From Actinokineospora sp. NBRC 105648 (lineage in GTDB: Bacteria; Actinomycetota; Actinomycetes; Mycobacteriales; Pseudonocardiaceae), in the NCBI RefSeq assembly GCF_030269645.1, contig NZ_BSTR01000026.1, positions 1-64,000 of the forward strand: DNA of 64,000 bases. The letters run 5' to 3'. A program made the translations under genes and the position numbers. The notes under the pieces are model-generated. The model searched no databases. It was not told the origin of the DNA and worked only from the letters and a program-made list of their open reading frames with translations. Below, in pieces: positions 59,790 through 64,000 of this stretch. Positions within the stretch are counted from its first letter, which is position 1; each line of letters starts with the position of its first letter.

Positions 59790-60698
59790 ATGACCGCGAT
59801 GTTGTCGGAACTGGACCAGCGCGTCGCATCGGCGCTCCAGGTCGACGGCCGTGCGGGCCCGGGCCGGATCGCCGACGCGCTCGGGGTGTCCGCCCGGACC
59901 GTGGCCCGCAGCCTGACCCGTCTCGCCGGGACGGTGCGCGTCGTCCGCGTCCCGGACGCCCGACACGGCCTGCGCGGCGCCACGCTGCTGCGTGTGCGGG
60001 TCTTGCGCGGCCGGGTCGAGGTGCTGGCCGACGCCCTCGCCAAGCGGCCGGAGGTCCTCTTCGTCGACGTGCTCGCCGGTGGCGAGGAGATCAGCGCGGT
60101 CGCCCTGGGCGGCACCCCGCCACTGCCCACCGGCCAGGCCGTCACCGCTGTCCAGGCCCTCGCGGTCATGCACGTGTTCTCCGACGCCGCCGACTGGCGC
60201 ACCGGCCTGCTCACCGCCGACGAGGTCGGCGCCCTCACCCCGCCACCGGCCACCGCCGAGCACACCCCGGACCGGTTGGACCTGCTGATCCTCGACGCCC
60301 TCACCGACGACGCCCGCACTGGCCCAGCCGAGCTCGCCGCGGCGGTCGGGGCACCCGAGTCCACCACCCGCCGCCGCGTCGACCGCCTCGCCGCCGCGGG
60401 CCTGGTGCGCACGTGCGTCGTGGCCGACCCGCGCGCGTTCGGGTTCCACGTGGACGCCAACGTCTGGCTGACAGTCCCACCCGGACGCCTCGACGAACTG
60501 GGCAAAGCGCTGGCGCGCAACACATCCGTGCACGGCGTCCTCGCCACGACCGGCGCGACGAACCTGATGGCCGCCGTCTTCTGCCGCGACCTGCCCGACC
60601 TCTACCGGTTCGTCACCGGCCTCACCGACGTGCCCGCCGCGGAGGTCACCGTGGTCGGCAGCGCCGTCAAACGAGCGGGAAAGCGGCACTCCCCGTGA
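59790..60698 (+). CDS. Lrp/AsnC-family regulator with two DNA-binding domains
   Basis: A 302-aa regulator with two AsnC-type helix-turn-helix units, at about 8-50 (RIADALGVSARTVARSLTRL) and 145-190 (ELAAAVGAPESTTRRRVDRL), each followed by a RAM-like segment. Duplicated Lrp proteins of this size are common in actinomycetes and usually respond to amino acids or small effectors. A TATGCT hexamer about 40 bp upstream is a likely -10. The targets may include the divergent phosphatase-like gene. Confidence 0.85.
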   Translation: MTAMLSELDQRVASALQVDGRAGPGRIADALGVSARTVARSLTRLAGTVRVVRVPDARHGLRGATLLRVRVLRGRVEVLADALAKRPEVLFVDVLAGGEEISAVALGGTPPLPTGQAVTAVQALAVMHVFSDAADWRTGLLTADEVGALTPPPATAEHTPDRLDLLILDALTDDARTGPAELAAAVGAPESTTRRRVDRLAAAGLVRTCVVADPRAFGFHVDANVWLTVPPGRLDELGKALARNTSVHGVLATTGATNLMAAVFCRDLPDLYRFVTGLTDVPAAEVTVVGSAVKRAGKRHSP

Positions 60699-60764
60699 GC
60701 CGCGCGACGCCAATCACGTACGATCCGTCGTCCGCCATGCCAATCAGCAGAATGAGTAACCGCC

Positions 60765-61355
60765 ATGCAGGACAGCCTTGAGTCCCTCCGCGCGGACCTG
60801 ACCGCGCCCGATGCCGCGTGGACGAGGCTCCCGCACGCCTACGGCACCGCGGTGGACACCCCGGCACACCTGCTGGCCCTGCTCGGCGACGACCTCGCCG
60901 CCCAGGCCGCCGCGGTGGACCACTTCGGCTCCGCGATCGTGCACCAGTCCACCATCTGGCCCTCCAGCGCCGACGCCTTCGGTTTCCTGATCAGGGTCCT
61001 GACCCTGGTCCCCCTCCCCGAACAGACCATGGTCGGCTGCCTGCACGCCCTGGCCGAGGCGGGCGAACAGGCGGGCGAGGTCGACGACACCGAACCGGTC
61101 CCCGACCTGTCCACCGAGGCCCAAGCCTGGCTGAACAGCTTCGGCTCGGCAGACGAGGCCGAACAGGAGGAACTGTGGGAGGACTTCCTCGGCTCCGACC
61201 TCGACGACGAGGTCTACCGCTGGCAACTCATCCGCTGCGCCCGCCTGCGCCCAGCCCTCACCGACGCACTCTCCACCGTCCGCCAGGCCACCCGCTCCCC
61301 AGAAATGGCCGAGGCCGTCGGCGCCGTCCGCTCCACCTGGGCCATCGACGGCTGA
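60765..61355 (+). CDS. Uncharacterised protein, HEAT-repeat-like
   Basis: A 196-aa soluble acidic protein. The first half (HAYGTAVDTPAHLLALLGDD, then DHFGSAIVHQSTIWPSSADAF) resembles a family of HEAT/armadillo-type actinobacterial proteins often seen near polymorphic-toxin immunity genes; that recollection is approximate. A Glu/Asp-rich middle (EAEQEELWEDF) precedes a helical C-terminus. The role is unknown. Element E follows about 100 bp after the stop. A TACGAT hexamer lies about 45 bp upstream of the start. Confidence 0.7.
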   Translation: MQDSLESLRADLTAPDAAWTRLPHAYGTAVDTPAHLLALLGDDLAAQAAAVDHFGSAIVHQSTIWPSSADAFGFLIRVLTLVPLPEQTMVGCLHALAEAGEQAGEVDDTEPVPDLSTEAQAWLNSFGSADEAEQEELWEDFLGSDLDDEVYRWQLIRCARLRPALTDALSTVRQATRSPEMAEAVGAVRSTWAIDG

Positions 61356-61458
61356 CCACCGACAGCCACGCCTTTAGTCCCTAATCTCTTTCAATTCTCT
61401 AGAATCTCTTAGATTTCTAAAGCCGCGCCCGCTGGTACGCAACGCCCGTTACGCCAGT

Positions 61459-61598
61459 GCTCGATTGGGTGGACTGCCTTCGTGTGGGGGGAGAGCACCG
61501 CTAAACTTGACCGGTGGTGGGGATGCCCTTCACCCGCCCTTTTTTCACCACCGCGGTGCTCTAGGGGCCCCACGCGAAGGCAGTCCGGCCAATCGAGC
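61459..61598 (+). repeat. Palindromic element, copy E (single copy)
   Basis: A 140-nt element with 31-nt arms showing two U-G and one G-G position, a perfect inner stem GAGCACCGC/GCGGTGCTC and a third stem GGTGGTG/CACCACC. The left flank carries GCTGGTACGCAA and CCCGTTACG. Before that lies an AT-rich stretch (61372-61421) with two short palindromes, ATTCTCTAGAAT and AATCTCTTAGATT. A TTTCAAT...CTCTA string there is also found in the corresponding flank of copy B and could be promoter-like. The gap 61356-61657 holds no gene. Confidence 0.88.
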
Positions 61599-61657
61599 CC
61601 CGCTCTTACTCGGGCAGCTCATACGGACGGGCGAGCACGCCGGGCGAGCACGCCGGG

Positions 61658-62605
61658 CTAAACGGAGAACGCATCCACCCCAGTCAGCTCACCCGACAGC
61701 GCCCACAACCGCCGAGCCTCCTCCACATCCACCGCGTACTCCTTGACCCCCACCCGTTCCCCCTCAGGCGCCAGCTCCGCGACCTCACAATCCTCGCAAT
61801 AAACCCCACCCACCCCGTCCAACAGCCCGGAAGTGGCCGCCCAAACCTGGGTCGCGGCCCCCTGCTCCGGCGTCTTGAACGTCATCAACGGCGTCCCGTC
61901 GGCGTCGAACCACCCGGCGTCCAACTGCTCCTGCCGCGGGATGTGCCGGGCGAGGTTCGTCCAGATCACCCCGGGGTGCACCGAGAACGCCCGCACCCCG
62001 CGGTCCGCCAGCCGGTCCAGCCACAGTGCGAACAAGATGTTCGCCGTCTTGGACTGCCCGTAGGCCTCCCACTTCTCATACCCGGTCGCGAAGTGCGGGT
62101 CGTCCCACCGGATCGCCGACGCGTGGTGCCCCCGCGAGGAGACCGCCACGATCCGCGCCCCCGGCGCGACCGCGGGCCACAACCGGTTCACCAGGGCGAA
62201 GTGGCCCAGGTGGTTGGTGGCGAACTGCAACTCCCACCCCGGCCCCACCCGCGTCTCCGGGCACGCCATCACCCCCGCGCTGGCGATCACCAGGTCGATG
62301 CCGCGCCCGCTTGCCAGGAACCGCTCGGCGAACCCCCGAACGCTCTCCAGGTCGGCCAGGTCCAACTCGTCGACCTCGACGCCGTCGATGCCCGCCAACG
62401 CCTCCTCGGCCTCCGCGCGCCTGCGCGCGGGCACGACGACCCGGGCCCCGGCCGCCGTCAGCGCCCTCGTCGTCTCGAGCCCGATCCCCGAGTAGCCCCC
62501 GGTCACGATCGCGAGCTTCCCGCTCAGGTCGATCCCGTCGAGGACCTCGGTCGCCGTGCTCGTCGCCCCGAACCCGGAGCCGATCTTCCGCTGTGCTGTG
62601 GTCAC
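61658..62605 (-). CDS. Short-chain dehydrogenase/reductase
   Basis: A 315-aa SDR related to retinol/protochlorophyllide-type oxidoreductases. The cofactor motif is TGGYSGIG (about 35-42), NAG is replaced by ASAG, and the catalytic residues are Ser in VAVSSRG and YxxxK in YGQSK. The substrate is unknown. The start is GTG at 62605. A TAGCGT -10 lies only 6 nt before it, so the mRNA is probably leaderless, and a perfect 20-bp palindrome lies just upstream of that -10. Confidence 0.87.
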   Translation of the reverse strand: MTTAQRKIGSGFGATSTATEVLDGIDLSGKLAIVTGGYSGIGLETTRALTAAGARVVVPARRRAEAEEALAGIDGVEVDELDLADLESVRGFAERFLASGRGIDLVIASAGVMACPETRVGPGWELQFATNHLGHFALVNRLWPAVAPGARIVAVSSRGHHASAIRWDDPHFATGYEKWEAYGQSKTANILFALWLDRLADRGVRAFSVHPGVIWTNLARHIPRQEQLDAGWFDADGTPLMTFKTPEQGAATQVWAATSGLLDGVGGVYCEDCEVAELAPEGERVGVKEYAVDVEEARRLWALSGELTGVDAFSV

Positions 62606-62619
62606 ACCCCGACGCTATG

Positions 62620-62639
62620 CCCTGGAGCGCGCTCCAGGG
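62620..62639 (-). promoter_or_regulatory. 20-bp palindromic operator in a leaderless SDR promoter
   Basis: CCCTGGAGCGCGCTCCAGGG is a perfect palindrome of the kind bound by TetR-family repressors. It lies immediately upstream of the TAGCGT hexamer (62617-62612, minus strand), where it would cover the -35 region. No cognate regulator is visible within the window. Confidence 0.6.
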
Positions 62640-62647
62640 CAAGCCCG

Positions 62648-63412
62648 TCAGCCCGGACGCCTGCCCCACGCCGAGATGGTCACCTGTGGGATGTCGACGA
62701 ACCCCGGATCGGCCAGCAGCCGGTGGAACTCCTCGAGGTCCGCCCGCGTCACCGCGCCCGTGGCCAGCAGGCCCGGCGCGACCTGGTCGATCAGCGGTCG
62801 CCACCGGTCGGCGCCCAGGTTGCCCATGCAGGCGAGCTTCCCGGCGAACCCGACCGACGTCAGCCCGGCCCCGGACAGCAGCGACGGCACGCTTCGCGAC
62901 CAGGTCAGGTCCGCGCCGTGGCCGGCGTAGACCTGCTTGTACACAGCCAAGATCTTCGCCACGACCGGGAACGGCGAGGTCTCTTCCGCCAACTGGAAGG
63001 GATCGGTCACCACCAGCCACCCACCCGGCTTGAGCCACCGCGCCGCGCGGGCGACCAGCGCGTCCCGGGACGGCAGGTGGCACAGCACGAACCGCGCGTG
63101 CACCAGGTCGAACGAGCCCGGTTCGAACCCGGGGTCGGTGATGTCGGCCTCGACCACCTCGACCCGGTCGGCGTCCAGGTGCCGCGGGTCGAGGTCGACG
63201 GCCACCACCCGACCGGCCGGGCACCGCTCGGCCAGCCAGTACGCGATCGATCCCGCCCCGGCCCCCAGCTCGAGGCACGACCAGTCCGCCCGCGGCCCCA
63301 ACCCCTGGAGGATCCCCGTGCTGAAGTCGTCCACAGAGGACTGGATGGAGTCGAGCCGGGCGCGCTCGCCCGGGGTGCCGCCGCCGAGCAGGCTCTCGGC
63401 GTAGGCGCTCAC
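62648..63412 (-). CDS. Class I SAM-dependent methyltransferase
   Basis: A 254-aa methyltransferase. SAM motif I is LELGAGAGSIAYWLAE (about residue 48), the acidic end of strand 2 is VAVDLDPRHL, and the later segments are FDLVHARFVLCHL and LKPGGWLVVTDPF. The substrate is unknown. Its ATG overlaps the stop of the upstream membrane-protein gene (ATGA), so both are one transcription unit, which may read on toward the SDR. Confidence 0.85.
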   Translation of the reverse strand: MSAYAESLLGGGTPGERARLDSIQSSVDDFSTGILQGLGPRADWSCLELGAGAGSIAYWLAERCPAGRVVAVDLDPRHLDADRVEVVEADITDPGFEPGSFDLVHARFVLCHLPSRDALVARAARWLKPGGWLVVTDPFQLAEETSPFPVVAKILAVYKQVYAGHGADLTWSRSVPSLLSGAGLTSVGFAGKLACMGNLGADRWRPLIDQVAPGLLATGAVTRADLEEFHRLLADPGFVDIPQVTISAWGRRPG

Positions 63413-64000
63413 GCGTCCGCCCCCGCCGTGACCGCCGCCACCAGCGGTGACTGCCGGGCCGCGGCCAGCTTCTCCAGGAACGCCAGCTCACCGGACCACT
63501 GGTCCTCGGCGCCGTCGGAGGGCGGCGCCGCCGTCGCGGCCACCGGTTCGACCCCGCGCGCCTTGGCCGCCTCGGCGATCGGCAGCCAGCAGGCCGTCGT
63601 GTACGCCTCCACCCACGCCGGGTCCGGCTCGGCCGCCAGGACCTGCGCCCTGGCCCGTGCCACGGTCTCGTCGTCGACGTAGTCGCGCAGGATCAGCAGC
63701 GCGTCGCGGATCTCGATCACCCGCCGGTAGAGCCGCAGGTCCACCGAGGCGAACCGGGTGCCCGGCGTGGCCAGCCGCACGTGCGGCACGACCCCGACCA
63801 GGCTCGTCCACAACGGCCCGAGGCCGCGCAGCGCCCGCAGCGCCTTCGCCTGCCGCGCGCCCTGGGCGAGCACCGAGGCCATCATCGCCGCCACCATCAG
63901 CCACGCGGTGATCCCGATGCACAGCGGGAAGGCCGCGCCCAGCCACGGCGAGTGCGTCAGCAGGTAGCCCAGGACCACGACCGACCAGAAGATCGTCGAG
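63409..64000 (-). CDS. MAB_1171c-type (DUF6545) membrane protein, C-terminal part
   Basis: The reading frame is open to the window edge, so the N-terminus is missing. About 197 residues are visible: one or two membrane helices, then a cytoplasmic domain with LRGLGPLWTSLVGVVPHV and RLYRRVIEIRDALLILRDYV, the signature of the DUF6545/MAB_1171c putative-transporter family of actinobacteria. Function is unknown. The stop overlaps the methyltransferase ATG. Confidence 0.75.
   Translation of the reverse strand, partial: STIFWSVVVLGYLLTHSPWLGAAFPLCIGITAWLMVAAMMASVLAQGARQAKALRALRGLGPLWTSLVGVVPHVRLATPGTRFASVDLRLYRRVIEIRDALLILRDYVDDETVARARAQVLAAEPDPAWVEAYTTACWLPIAEAAKARGVEPVAATAAPPSDGAEDQWSGELAFLEKLAAARQSPLVAAVTAGADA

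Noticed and set aside
58376-63412. Methyltransferases and SDR as tailoring genes of the cluster
   Set aside because: They lie beyond the SARP gene and the F/G repeats, have different neighbours and promoters, and the predicted product needs no methyltransferase.

Overview
This 64-kb window is high-GC DNA with actinomycete features: GTG starts, GTGA/ATGA start-stop overlaps, rare TTA codons, and SARP, LAL and TetR regulators. I cannot fix the genus; a Pseudonocardiales-like genome is only a guess. The centre (about 4.5-57.2 kb) is an almost complete spirotetronate polyketide cluster. Its gene content and module order match the abyssomicin (aby) family, judged from recalled knowledge of that family and not from a database search.

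Layout. 0-0.5 kb: a transposase tail and a palindromic repeat pair. 0.5-3.3 kb: unrelated genes (MHYT membrane sensor, membrane protein with a PemK-like tail, dienelactone hydrolase). 4.5-42.3 kb: acyltransferase-3, then the tetronate genes A1 (KASIII-like), A3 (ACP), A4 (E2-type acyltransferase) and A5 (alpha/beta hydrolase-fold lyase), then three modular PKS genes, the FkbH-like glyceryl-ACP synthase A2 and an LLM flavin monooxygenase. 42.4-49.0 kb: a four-component peptide-type ABC transporter with fused ATPases, a P450 and a [3Fe-4S] ferredoxin. 49.7-57.2 kb, mostly on the minus strand: aldo/keto reductase coupled to an AbyU-like spirotetronate cyclase, a LAL regulator, TetR with a divergent MFS exporter, and a SARP. 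58.4-64 kb: unrelated genes.

How it works. The PKS reads: KSQ-AT(malonyl)-ACP loading; M1 AT(methylmalonyl)-DH-KR; M2 and M3 AT(malonyl)-DH-KR; M4 AT(methylmalonyl) with a degenerate DH and no KR; M5 AT(methylmalonyl)-DH-ER-KR; M6 AT(malonyl) only, with no thioesterase. This predicts a triene, a ketone, a saturated segment and a beta-ketoacyl-ACP. That chain would be condensed with glyceryl-ACP by A1/A2/A3, given an exocyclic methylene by A4/A5, cyclised by the AbyU homologue and oxidised by the P450/ferredoxin pair. Relative to abyssomicin C, module 1 is predicted to add one extra methyl branch (equivalent to C-12), which points to a C20 congener that I do not recognise.

A second signal is a family of 138-143-nt palindromic elements: six full copies and one half copy, at four intergenic loci. 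The copies differ in sequence but keep their pairing. Almost all imperfect pairs read as G-U wobbles on one strand, which suggests a structured RNA or an RNA-like mobile element. Three of the four loci carry the elements as inverted pairs.
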